Shown here in pieces: positions 11,419-21,294 of a DNA stretch of 64,000 bases. Each line of letters starts with the position of its first letter. The stretch's first letter is position 1. Position numbers and translations under genes: made by a program. This stretch comes from Siderastrea radians (taxonomy: Eukaryota; Cnidaria; Anthozoa; Scleractinia; Rhizangiidae). The stretch covers positions 26,019,875 to 26,083,874 of the forward strand of contig OZ024895.1 of the NCBI GenBank assembly GCA_964017195.1, written 5' to 3'. The notes beneath the pieces were generated by a model. That model was not told where the DNA came from. It saw only the letters and a list, made by a program, of their open reading frames with translations, and did not search any database.

Positions 11419-11496
11419 TGTATCAAAAAGATACTGTACCGCTGGAAAAATTTAAATTTAATTCATTATTAAATTAATTTTATTTTATTTCATTTT

Positions 11497-11527
<31 letters not shown>

Positions 11528-11772
11528 CTTATTTATTTTTTCGTTTTAGTGTGTATAGGCCGTTTATCTTTATCTATGACAGTGATGTAATGCAATGTAT
11601 GTAGTGTAACGTATGCAATGTAGTCAGTAATCTCAGTCGATGTGTGTATGTAAAGATGTTAAAATGACAATAAAAAAAATTTAAAAAAAATTAATAATAA
11701 TAAAAAAAAATAAAAAAATAAAAAAATAATAATAATAATAATAATAAAAAATTTAAAAAAATTTTAAAAAAA
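11497..11772 (+). repeat. 3' tail of the L1-like element: (TTTA)n and A/T-rich run
   Basis: A (TTTA)n microsatellite at 11497-11540, a short 3' UTR with TGTAATG/TGTAGTG-type repeats, then AATAAAAAAAATTTAAAAAA and mixed A/T runs up to the target duplication. This is the primed 3' end of the LINE. Confidence 0.85.
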
Positions 11773-11787
11773 ATGATGATTGCTACG

Positions 11788-13060
11788 CCTTCTACATGAT
11801 GGTTACCTTTCGTCCAGAGTGTATCACGGTGTGTCCAGATCTTTCCTTCATCATGACTTGGGCTTGGCGGTCACGGTACAGCATTCTGACAATATGGCAT
11901 CCCGTAGTGTCGCAGTATGCGCCATAACGTTTCTCTGTAGATACTGTCGAATGCTTTTTCAAGGTCTATGAAGTTTGTATACACTGTGCTGTTCCATTCT
12001 TTCGCCTGCTCCAAGATCTGCCTAAGAGTAGAAATAAGGTCACTGCAGCATCTCCCTTTATGGAAGCCCTCTTTTTCTTTACCAATATGGTTCTCCAGGT
12101 TAGCAGTATAGAGCTCTTGTATGACCTTACTGAGCTCTTTGCTTGTGCGAGACAAGAGAGTTATACCCCTCCAGTTGTTACAATCCGACAGCTTTCCCTC
12201 TTTTGCAAGCCTCAAGATCAGACTAGTCTTCCAAACTTCAAGCATGTTCTCGGATATCCAGATTTCCCAGAAAAACTTCAAAAGGATGGTGAATGTCAGA
12301 GATTTTTCTGGCAGTACACGATCAGCACTGATGCCGTCTGCACCAGGCGCTTTACCATTTTTCGTCTTGTTGATGGCTTTATTGCTTTTTTGAATTCACG
12401 GCGGATCAGTGTTTATGTCGATGTGTTGTGTGTCGGCAAGGATTTGTGCTGATTTTTCAGGTTCAGGTCGGGTAAAGATACTGTGGAAATGCTCTTCCCA
12501 TCATCCAAGTTGTCTTCTACGCAGAATAAAACTCTGCCCTTCTCATCTTCCTCGGGCCTATTCTCACTAATGTATGCACTCGTTTGTGATTGTGTTTGGG
12601 CATGTATACATTGTCTTTAAGTCTTGCTGTGCTGTAGCCTCTCTTGCTTTCTCAGCCGGGTTGTCAATGTTTTTCGAGGTTTCTCTTCGCCATCTTTCCT
12701 TCCTTTTCCAGGCCTTGGTATTTCTTTCTGCAGTTGTCTCTCACTCTCTCTGATCATGTTTAATTTATCTTTTCCTTGGTCTGTTGTCTTTCTATGATCT
12801 TGCCCCATGTTCCATGTGCCTTGTTCCTCTTTTTGAATCCTAAGATTTTCTCACACGCTTCTCTTACTCTCTTCCGGAAACTGCTCTTGTCGGGTTCTTT
12901 CTCGCTCTGGACTTGTCCATCCTTGTTAAACCTGCTGGGCTTCTAAAGGCCCCGCTGGCATAGCTCCGAAGGGTTTTAAAGGTACGCAAGCTATCAGACC
13001 AACGACATGGTATAGATACCATCGTAGCGTAAGTTGGGACGATACGAGAAACTTTTGAAA
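11788..13060 (-). mobile_element. RTE-like LINE unit 1b, RT plus linker, endonuclease deleted
   Basis: Begins with the remainder of unit 1a (to about 11855), then jumps at TTCATC/ATGACTTGGG straight into RT sequence of another copy. It covers RT fingers and palm (to about 12330) and the linker (to about 12890). At about 12895 it passes directly to the 5' leader (CTTGTTAAACCTGCTGGG), so the endonuclease is missing. The same linker-to-leader junction occurs at about 61205. It ends where the satellite block starts. Confidence 0.85.
11871..12281 (-). pseudogene. RTE-like RT fragment
   Basis: 136 residues of RT fingers and palm: ISENMLEVWKTSLILRLAKE, NNWRGITLLSRTSKELSK, GFHKGRCCSDLISTLRQIL and FIDLEKAFDSIYRETLWRI, which holds the first catalytic Asp. 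It stops before the second catalytic block. A pseudogene part of unit 1b. Confidence 0.85.
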
Positions 13061-14110
13061 ATTGGAGCTTGCCATGATGGCTGGAATTCGTTATGAGTCG
13101 TAAGATGCCACAACTTGCTGAATGTGCTACAGACAACAACATCATCATCTTTTGAATGATCAAGTTCTCTACGACTGTTAATGGAGAAAATTGGACCCAA
13201 AAAGCTAGTTTCTTTGTGACGGGTTATAGATAAAACTCGTTATGCGTGCGTCGAAAACGTGCAGAACGTGCTACAATAATCGAAATCATCATAAAGCAGA
13301 AAATTTCGAGCTCTTTCGGGCAACTTTTAATAACGCATGTTTTTGAGTAACTCATAATGGGAATATATTCGTCATACGTCGTTTAAGGCTAAGAATTGCA
13401 GAATTTACCATAGTAAAAGTGATTTGACCTGTTCTGGAGATCTTTTTAAAAATCGGGTTTTCCAGTCACTTACAATTGGCAAGGCTTTTTCTTGTTTGAA
13501 TATCATATATTAAAAATGCAGGGTGTGTTTAAACTTCCAAAATCTGGTACAAACAAAGAAATCATCATTAAGCAGGCAATTTAACCATTCCCGGCCAAAT
13601 TTCGAGAAAACGAGGTTTGCAGTGGCTCACGATGGACGGAATTCGTTTTGCACCCTACAACGCAAATACTTGTGAAATGTGCGAGAGACATGGAAATTTT
13701 TTATAAAACCAGTGATTTAAGCCGTTCCCAGAAAATTTTGAGAAATCGACTTTTCCAGTGAGTTTTAATGGACAAAATTTGTTATTTGTCGTGCAGGGTT
13801 AAAACTTGAAGGATGTGCAACAGACATCGAACTCATTATAAGACAAGTTGTTTGAGCTGTCTCGGGGTTATTTTGAAAACCCGAGATTTTCCGTGTTTTA
13901 TCATAAACAAAATTTCTTATGCGTCGTACAAGGCTAGAACTTGTAAAATATGGTGCAGACATCAAAATTATTACGAAAAAAGTGATTTAAGCTGTCATGC
14001 GGAAATTTTGAAAAATCGACTTTTCAGGTAATTCATAATGAACAAAATTCCTTATGCGTTTTACGAGACTAAAACTTTCTATAAGCATCGAAAAGATTGT
14101 GAAAAAGTAA
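13060..14110 (+). repeat. satellite block A (about 8 monomers of 125-145 bp)
   Basis: Monomers are measurable by the ACAAAATT word at 13772, 13917 and 14042, giving spacings of 145 and 125 bp. Nearly every monomer carries a near-palindromic core of the type GAAAAATCGACTTTTC and an AACAAGTGATTTGAGCTGT-like word. The block lies between the LINE 5' leader on the left and the LINE 3' end on the right. The order of variant monomers matches the other blocks, most closely the block at 61390-62465. Confidence 0.9.
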
Positions 14111-14111
14111 T

Positions 14112-15647
14112 TTGGGGACAGTACTCACTCATTTAATCCTCTTCGTGCCATTGGCACATAAGGCTGTGACCAGATCCCGGCACTGTTGCCTGTGTTTTGC
14201 TCTCTTCCTCAGCTCTGATCAGCTGATTCCGTCCACCTGCATCTCCTTTTCAGCATTCCGTCTCCAGGTTTCTCTTGGTCTTCCTCTTGGTCTTTTCCCA
14301 GGTGGAGTCCAATGTATGGCGACCCTGGAGATAGCAGATGGTTCCATCCTCAGGATTTGGCTGATGCAGCGCCATCATCTCTTCTTTGGGCAAGTATACA
14401 GCGTCTTTAAGTCTTGCTGTGCCGTAGCCTCTTCTGCTTTCTCGGCTGGGTTTTCAATGTTTTTTGGCTTTTCTCTTTGCCATCTTTACTTGCTTTTCTA
14501 GGCCTTGGTATTTTTTTCTGTAGCGGTCTTTCACTTTCTCTGATCATGTTGAGTTTATCTTTTCCTTGGTCTGTTCTCTATCTATGAGCTTGTCCCATTT
14601 CCCATGTTCCTTCTTCCTCTTTTTGAATCCCAAGATTTTCTCTCCCACTCCTATCACTCTTTGGTGGAAACTCCTTAGCTCGGGTTCTACCGAAACTTCC
14701 TCAAGGGCTTGGAACTCGCACAAGAATCTGTGGCCATTGTTATTGATGTTACCACACCGTTCCTTCCACGTGATCTTGCGCGACCTTCACGGTCGTTTCG
14801 ACCGCGCGCATTGAAATCTCCAATCGCACACAGCACTTAAGCGATAATACCTCTTGAATGAATTGCAGTAACTTGTCATAAAAAGAATCTTAAATTGCAT
14901 CCTCTGCATCTCCTGTGAGCGCATAAATGTAATGACAGTGAGTTTAGCGTACTTGGAGTTGAATCTAGCCATGACGAGTCTTTCACCAAGTGGTTTCCAT
15001 TCCAACAATGCCTTCGCTGCTTTGTCTGACATGATGATTGCTACGCTTTCTGCATGATGGTTACCTTTTGTCCTGAGTGTATCACCGTGTTTGGAGATTT
15101 TTCCTTCATCATTCCTGATCCTGTCCATCTTACTTGGCTTATCCCAATATTGCCCATCCAGTATCCATTTATCTGCATTACACCTTGAGCAAGCTTGCCG
15201 GTCTGATGCATGGTGCGTACATTCCAGCAGCCTACTCTGATCTTTTCCTTTGGCGACAGAAACTCTACCCTCAAGATGTTGATTACCGGCTGCGATTAGG
15301 TTTGGCCAATACCTGTCGTTGATCTGATTGCTCGGATTACGTTGTTTCTGCTGCCACAGCTGGTGTAGGTTTCTGTAGCATTTGGATTTTTGACGCGGTA
15401 GGGTTGTTACCCCTACGCCCAACTCCAAGCCTTGAGGTCCAGGGTGTCTATGTTCACCTGACCCGTCACCCTGGACCTCTCCAGCCTGGTTTAAGCTGCC
15501 AGGGTTATAAAGGCCCCCGCTGGCATAGCTGGTAAGGGGTCTTAAAGGCACGCAGGTTATCAGACCAACGACAAGATATAGACACTTTCGTAGCCTAAGT
15601 TGGGACGATACGAGTAATTTTTGAAAGTTGGAGCTTGCCATTATGGA
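14112..15647 (-). mobile_element. RTE-like LINE unit 2, C-terminal tail, linker and endonuclease; RT deleted
   Basis: The 3' tail (14112 to about 14385) is fused directly to the linker (CTTCTTTGGGCAAGTATACAG), so the RT is missing. The linker is fused near 14718 to the endonuclease. The endonuclease N-terminus and 5' leader follow, up to the satellite boundary. A long minus-strand frame (14787-15641, 284 codons) is open here but mixes leader and out-of-frame endonuclease, so it is not a native protein. The MULE-like insert begins at 15648, just inside the first monomer. Confidence 0.85.
15041..15274 (-). pseudogene. RTE-like endonuclease N-terminal fragment
   Basis: In-frame start of the EEP domain: VEFLSPKEKIRVGCWNVRTM, whose GxWNVRTM is the first strand with the conserved Asn, then GISQVRWTGSG. 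In most RTE-type domains a conserved Glu is expected after this strand, but here the text has Gln at the matching place. The frame ends at 15041; the rest of the domain continues in another frame. Confidence 0.85.
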
Positions 15648-17005
15648 TAACCTGCGATCAGGCTCTATTTTCGTTTCGCTCGGTGAAACATTCCGACGGG
15701 AACGGCGAAACGAAAAATAGAGCCTGATACAATTCTTCTACGGAACGTCTGCCGCCCACTTTTTTGATTGATTGACATTCAACAAAACGGCCAATCAAAA
15801 TTTGTTTTGCTTACACGCTCCTCGGTATGCAAATTTCCCATATGTGTAAGTAATGGCATTCGCAAAAAGTCCTCAAATGTCGGCAAAAATAAGAAATCAC
15901 AGGATACGATAAATCTTGGCACTAACGTTCAAATTTACAACTTGAAGGTACGCGCTCCGGTATTGTAAATAGTTGCTCTGTCTGAGCTGAGACTGAATGA
16001 AAATCAGAACATGACGAGGTTGTCATGTACCAAAATATGCTGCATGTTTGAATCCTTTCTCATTTCAGGTGGTATCCGGAAATATTCTCTACGCATTTGT
16101 CACCGATTTTCTGCGTAAAATACCTTGGGAAATTAAGAGAAATACCTTCAGTTTCACTCTTTAGAAAAAAGATATCAATAAAACCGTCTATAAACAAACA
16201 AGTGTTTTGTAATTTAATTTAGTTCCAGAAGTGATAAATATTTGAGATTACCAGCGAATTTCATCTCTAAACAGCAGCGAATTTTAAAACGAAGAACATT
16301 TATTATAAACCTAGTCAGATCCTTTGATATCGATGTCAGAGATCATTAAAACGACATTATTAACACTGAATGAATAAACTGAAAGTCTTTATTACTTAGG
16401 TAAAAATAAATATAGCATCTCGCTGAGTGCGACTCTCATTAAACATCAGCTTATCGTTAAGTTTACGGAATTATCGGTTGACTTGTTGATCACTCTTGGC
16501 GAAAGATACTTGCTGTTCGTTTTGTTTCGTAAAACGCGGATACAACCACTACTCTGCTTATATTTTCAATACTAGCTGAAGGCCTTCAAATGAAAATTTG
16601 GAGACACGATGCGATAAAACCGGATACATACTTCACTGTTGCTGTACTTCTCTGCTCCGAGTGAGAGACAGCTTGCGTCAAACCGGATGCCATTCTCAGG
16701 AGAGAAAGAAATGATGGCAATTCTCCTAGAACGACGAGAATATCTTTGAGCGACACGTTTACCTCGGCAGACTTGTTTCTTGGCCATGGCGGTCGGATTG
16801 AAAATTGTGAGCAAGTCTTGTAGACAATTTACTTCCGTTGACAGCTCTATTGTTAAAGGGCCAATCAGATTGCGAGATTCCCGCGGCCAAAATTTGGCCG
16901 CCGACACGAACTCCTGTGAGAGATTGTATCAGGCCCTATTTTAGCGAGCGACCCACGTAAGAGAATATGAGAGCGACGCTAAAATTCGGCCTGATCGCAG
17001 GTTAC
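15648..17005. mobile_element. MULE-like non-autonomous DNA transposon with subterminal hairpins
   Basis: Ends are inverted TAACCTGCGATCAGGC, and the 9-bp target CATTATGGA is repeated at 15639-15647 and 17006-17014. Removing the insert restores the satellite phrase seen at 28077. Each end also folds on itself: ATCAGGCTCTATTTTCGTTT against its complement inside the left 85 bp, and ATCAGGCCCTATTTTAGCGA against its partner inside the right 85 bp. The interior holds two small frames (plus 15768-15968, minus 16572-16907) with no recognisable transposase. The 9-bp duplication suggests a Mutator-type enzyme; the superfamily is inference. Confidence 0.85.
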
Positions 17006-17203
17006 ATTATGGATGAAATGCTTTATGCGTCGTACAATGCTAAAGTTTGCAGGCAGACAGCAAAATCGTCATGTTTTGAATGATTGCGTTTTCTACGACT
17101 AATAACTGACAAAATTGGATTTGCGTCATACAAAGCTAAAAGCTGCAAAATGTGGTAAAGACATCAAGGGATAGAATTTGTTTCACGAAACTATTCAAAA
17201 AGC
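17006..17203 (+). repeat. satellite block B, first part
   Basis: Continuation of the block that the MULE-like element entered. Monomers are as in 28080-28280. Interrupted at 17204 by the ACAG-ended composite and resumed at 21295. Confidence 0.85.
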
Positions 17204-17397
17204 TACAGGGTCGGTCAATAATCTTGGGACACCTTGCCGACTTCTCCCCCTTCCCCCCTTTGCAATGTTGAAAAGACTAGAACATGTGCTATTTTCTGTC
17301 AAAAACGCCAGCGGTTTGAACAACATTGAACGGGGGAAGGGGTACCGTCTTCAGAGGTGCCAAATGTCCCAAGAATTATTGTCCGAGACTGTGTGAT

Positions 17398-17976
17398 AAG
17401 CGATAACAGGGAATTTTATCAGACAAGGCGTTGCAGTGACGCTGAAGTGAGATGAATGTGTCACGACGTTAAGAACGTCATTTCGGGTTTTTCAACCCAA
17501 GAATGCCAAATGAAACATGAAAAAGTACGTGTTCCAAGACATTCTAGAATAACTTAGGCTAAAAGTATATTTAAAAAATGTTGATTCAGTGGAAATGAAA
17601 TCTTAGCATCATGCATGTTTGTGCAGATCGCATCGATAGTAATACCCGCGCTCGGGTTTAATATTTACGGAGCAAAGAAAGCGTGAAAAGGGGACGATTA
17701 ACCCATTCAAGGTAGCAAATGTTTCAAATCTGCGATTATCTAAACGTAATCATGCACAAATAACGATTTATCTTACAGTCTATCAAACTCACGCTAAAAA
17801 GGCACTTCCGGTACATGAAGTACACGTAGAGCGCCACGATTCACCATTTTGCACATCAATTTCACAACACCGGGATGTGCAATAGCACTACATTCCCAAT
17901 AGAACGATTCTTTAGAATATGTAGAATGCTGCGTGTGATGGATTTGTTAACTTGTCCAGTACAAGTTGCACAGTGC
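17398..17976. other. unassigned interior of the composite, left
   Basis: No open frame of note. A CGATTCACCAT phrase near 17838 recurs near 20275, inside the right interior. Confidence 0.4.
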
Positions 17977-18255
17977 TGAGGGGGACATGGGGATTTGCGG
18001 TGTTGCGGTGCCGCTAATTTTTTTGGTGCGGTGTTGCGGTGAATAAAATCCCATCTCGCGGTGTTGCGGTGATCTCAAATCGTACGGTGTGCGGTGTTTT
18101 TGATTTTAAACCTGCGATGTTCGGTGAAAAAAAAAATTCTTGCGGACCCTTTGCGGTGTTGTGGTTTATTATTTGACACATTTCACCGACTTACCCTTGT
18201 CGAGTAACTGGTAAAAACTGTTTATATTCGTCAAACCGTCGATTATCACCCTTTT

Positions 18256-18860
18256 TTGGAAACAAAGGTGGTATCAAATCTGTGTCAAGCAGTGAATGCC
18301 AGGCCATTTCCGTTTTCATTTATAAGTAACTTGACCTTTGCTACGCGGACTGTCTGGGATCCTGTCAGCCTCCTTGTGTTTCACGGCGCGTGGTCAAATG
18401 GCTGCAACATGGAAGAGGTCGAAGAGGTCATTGAGCCTACAACAGAGTGCATAATCGACTGTGTCGCTTTTTTATGAAGAGGGAAAGGGGGGGGGGGACT
18501 ACCGGCAGAAAAACAAATTTAGGTGTCGGATCGACAGAAGTGAAAAGTGCCTGACCAAGCTCAGAGAATCTATTTGGTAAGTTCGTAACACGCTACCTTG
18601 CATTCTTTGTATCTGCACGACTGAAAATAGAGTTCTTAGAGTTCTTAGGAGAAATAGGCAGCTCAACCACCTTTCTGCTAGGCGCAAGGTCACACTTTGG
18701 AAGAGCCATCCGACTCAACAATCGCCTCCTGTCCTAAGTGACTATCGCTAGTTATACAATGTAGTATATATTACGCGTGCTGTGATTGGTCGTTGCCCAA
18801 GTTTTATTAGAGTACAGGCACATGGATGCCGTGATGGGAAATTTGTTTTATTTGTTTTGA
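18256..18860. other. unassigned; contains a repeat shared with 53990-54080
   Basis: A 73-codon plus-strand frame (18256-18477) has no recognisable domain. The stretch near 18765-18800 (ATATATTACGCGTGCTGTGATTGG) resembles 54000-54025 (ATATATAACGCGCGCTGTGA), so it is a dispersed repeat. Confidence 0.4.
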
Positions 18861-18862
18861 AG

Positions 18863-19107
18863 GTATGAATATATGAAATTCATATATTTGAACTGCGGAA
18901 TGAAGAAATAAATGTAAAGAAGATCCTCGCAGTTATTAACGCAACTTATGCAGTTGCGAAAAGAAAGCCTGAAAAAATCAGGCTTGCCGGGATTCGAACC
19001 CTGACCTCTGCGATACCGGTGCAGCGCTCTAACCAGTTGAGCTAACAAGCCAACTGGGAGCTGGTCATTAAATTGGTTCGTAATATACCCGGGAAAGATG
19101 AAGATGA
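18863..19107 (-). mobile_element. tRNA-headed SINE-like repeat, copy 1
   Basis: Minus-strand unit: GGTATATTACGAACCAATTT leader, tRNA-like head, then a short hairpin (AAGCCTGA, T-run, TCAGGCTT) and a body CGCAACTGCATAAGTTGCGT ... TCTTCTTTACATTTATTTCTT ending with the palindrome ATATATGAATTTCATATAT. The T-run after the head would serve as a Pol III stop. A further body-only copy (19108-19216) follows, then an inverted full copy. Confidence 0.75.
18981..19051 (-). tRNA. tRNA-like head with Pol III A and B boxes (Thr GGT anticodon if real)
   Basis: A box TAGCTCAACTGG and B box GGTTCGAATCC are both present. The clover leaf is imperfect: C instead of T before the anticodon, an A-C pair at the base of the anticodon loop and a mismatch in the T stem. 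No CCA is encoded. More likely a SINE promoter than a functional tRNA. Confidence 0.5.
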
Positions 19108-19216
19108 AGGTATGAATATATGAAATTCATATATTTGAACTGCGGAATGAAGAAATAAATGTAAAGAAGATCCTCGCAGTTATTAACGCAACTTATGCAG
19201 TTGCGAAAAGAAAGCC

Positions 19217-19412
19217 TTCATCTTCATCTTTCCCAGGTATATTACGAACCAATTTTATGACCAGCTCCCAGTTGGCTTGTTAGCTCAACTGGTTAGAGCG
19301 CTGCACCGGTATCGCAGAGGTCAGGGTTCGAATCCCGGCAAGCCTGATTTTTTCAGGCTTTCTTTTCGCAACTGCATAAGTTGCATTAATAACTGCGAGG
19401 ATCTTCTTTACA
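19217..19412 (+). mobile_element. tRNA-headed SINE-like repeat, copy 2 (inverted to copy 1)
   Basis: Same leader, head, hairpin and body as copy 1 but on the plus strand, so 18863-19412 forms a large imperfect inverted repeat separated by a body-only fragment. The body ends early, before the ATATGAATTTCATAT palindrome, and runs into TTATTTATTTG. Confidence 0.75.
19274..19344 (+). tRNA. tRNA-like head, copy 2
   Basis: Sequence identical to the minus-strand head across the 71 nt compared by eye, with the same A and B boxes and the same anticodon-loop defects. Confidence 0.5.
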
Positions 19413-21106
19413 TTTATTTATTTGTTTTGTCGAACATGGCGCGCGGTTTTGAAAAAGTTTGCGAGATTATTTCGGATCATAAAGCAAGTGAAGGGCCCGA
19501 AAAATGTTTAGCAGGAGCTGTTTACAAGTAGGAAAAACGGAGAAACCAATACAAAAAGAGTTCTTGACGGCTTGAAAATACCTTAACTGGAAGAAATCTT
19601 CACAGCAGTGACAACTTGTTGATACATGAATTCGGGAAGAAAGCCAAGTGAAGGCGTTGAGAAGCCTTTCGGAGAAACTGTATACAAGTAAGATAAAGAA
19701 GAAAAGAAGAAGCAGAGACGCCGCCTATTTGTTTAGTAGACGATAAAGGAGCGCTATCATCCCAGAAAACATTAAAACGCGAAACTATAAAGCAAGTGAG
19801 CTCGTGGCAACCACGACCGCGCTGGTCAGCGGGAACGTTAACTGTTCATCTTTGTAGTCGTGTACATACGATCGAAAAAATGTTGGCTACAGCAAGAATG
19901 CAGACATCATCAGTATCCGTGTGATTTACGTGCAGACCACAAGGTGAAAACAGTATAGCTTTGTGATTTGTATCCTGTTGAGTGAAAAATTGTTGAGGTA
20001 ATAACATTTGTTTAAATTAAAAATATTACATCACGTGAGGACGTTTTCCCTTTTCCAAGAAGCTTTTTAGATCATTTAAATCGTAGGACAAAAATTGAAT
20101 TGCGGTGTCGGTGTTTCGTCAACTTTTTTTGCGGTGATGCGGTGTTCGTTATATTTTTTCTGCGGTGTTGCGGTGTTGACAGTCCCCCAATGTCCCCCTC
20201 AGTGCTCACTCAAAATGGTGAGCTGTCTTAAAAACATAGCAATTGTTTACCAATTATAATCTCTTGTAAAAGTGACGATTCACCATAAAAACAATCTCCC
20301 CTAACAACACTTTGGCTTCTAATCCTTTTTCCTGCGTTAAAATACTTTCTACACTGTTGGCAGAATTCAAAGAAATCTAATGTAAGAAAGGAAGTTCAAT
20401 AGCAATCTAATTTTTTGGACAGTGAAATGGTGAACCGTTGGTTTATTAGCTCTTTTCACCGGGTCTGTCAAACAGCGCACGACCTGTAACTGACAAACAA
20501 GACCTACTTAGCGCTACGTATTTTATTCCCTAGAAGTTTTCACCTCCTTTAGGACGGTACAGGAAAGAACTCACTGAAGCAGCGTGGACAGGGCGCAATA
20601 TTTACCGTACTGTGACTATAGGCCACCTGAAGTAAACACTTCAGACGACTCTTCTACTGAGAAGAGAGCTCCCCGTTCTTTGTGCCTGAAAAGTGTTCGC
20701 AGCTGCACCCATTTTCGTTGTCTAATGGTGGTTTCGAGTTAAAATGAAACCTACAATTTCGTATCACAGCACCAGTTCACTTCCTAGACTTACGAAATCA
20801 ACGCAGTTGACTGAGAAGCATAACCACTGACAGTACGGAGTAAATACAGACTGTCGTACAGCGATTTTGTCCGTAACCGAAACTTTCACGTCCTGTAAAA
20901 GTTTACTAAGCATTCATGATTACAATTAATGCAACCCAACGTTTTGCCCTTTTTCAAGGGCCCAGTCTAAAAAAGTTAAAAAGAATTTACAATAAAAGAC
21001 GGCAAACACACAGCTTATTACAAACTTCCACCACTAGATACTTACAGACGTCTTTAAGGTCCGTTCCTATGATGACGTGACATTTTACATGCCTTTTTAA
21101 CGTTAT
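19413..21106. other. unassigned interior of the composite, right
   Basis: Includes a short frame MARGFEKVCEIISDHKASEG near 19436 and the related phrase AAAGCAAGTGAG near 19790, then the right GCGGTG array. From 20206 to 21106 no frame or structure stands out. Confidence 0.4.
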
Positions 21107-21294
21107 ACAGGGCCGGTCAATAATCTTAGGACACCTTGCCGACTTCTCCCCCTTCCCCCCTTTGCAATGTTGAAAAGACTAGAACATGTGCTATTTTCTG
21201 TCAAAAACGCCAGCGGTTTGAACAACATTGAACGGGGGAAGGGGTACCGTCTTCAGAGGTGCCAAATGTCCCAAGAATTATTGACCGAGACTGT

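Larger units (their letters stand above)
7801..11772 (+). mobile_element. L1/Tx1-like LINE, 5'-truncated, nearly intact ORF2
   Basis: A plus-strand non-LTR retrotransposon that entered the endonuclease part of an RTE-like unit. It lacks its 5' part: there is no ORF1 and the first strands of the endonuclease are gone. It runs through endonuclease, RT and a C-terminal Cys/His motif, then a 3' UTR and a long A/T-rich tail. Exact 15-bp target duplications flank it. One single-base indel splits ORF2. This looks like a fairly recent arrival. Confidence 0.95.
17977..20201. mobile_element. nested DNA element with TGAGGGGGACAT ends and GCGGTG arrays
   Basis: Terminal inverted repeat TGAGGGGGACATKGGGG (left start 17977, right end 20201), with GTGC repeated immediately outside (17973-17976 and 20202-20205). 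Next to each end is a run of TGCGGTGTTGCGGTG-like words in the same orientation (17995-18165 and 20100-20186), so the subterminal arrays are direct while the tips are inverted. No transposase is recognised. It contains the two tRNA-headed repeats. Confidence 0.7.
17204..21294. mobile_element. 4.1-kb composite insert bounded by two direct 190-bp repeats with inverted ends
   Basis: Nearly identical repeats at 17204-17397 and 21107-21294 lie in the same orientation. Each repeat is itself bounded by inverted ACAGNNTCGGNCAATAATNC-type ends, so each is a MITE-like unit. Joining 17203 to 21295 recreates AAAAAGCTAGCTTRTCAG exactly as in the uninterrupted block at 28278, so the whole entered as one piece without a detectable target duplication, or arose by exchange between MITE copies. 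The interior carries another DNA element (17977-20201), tRNA-headed repeats and unassigned sequence. Confidence 0.7.

Noticed and set aside
11780..12452. Plus-strand frames over RTE units (and similar ones at 23261-24100, 25248-26475, 46376-47055, 59585-60929)
   Set aside because: They lie opposite RT and linker text on the minus strand and have no domain of their own.
13060..14110. CRISPR-like array
   Set aside because: Monomers are diverged end to end with no constant repeat/unique spacer pattern; it is a satellite.
14787..15641. 284-codon minus-strand frame as a gene
   Set aside because: It runs through the RTE leader and reads the endonuclease in the wrong frame; the true frame is 15041-15274.
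18981..19344. Functional tRNA-Thr genes
   Set aside because: Anticodon-loop and stem mismatches, and association with a repeated body, favour a SINE promoter. A tRNA scan score would settle it.
18848..19531. Frames beginning MLAQLVRALHRYRRGQG as a conserved protein
   Set aside because: They translate the tRNA-like head and SINE body; the same text appears wherever this repeat occurs.
17204..21294. LTR retrotransposon with 190-bp LTRs
   Set aside because: The direct repeats have inverted ACAG ends, there is no primer binding site, polypurine tract, gag or pol between them, and no target duplication.
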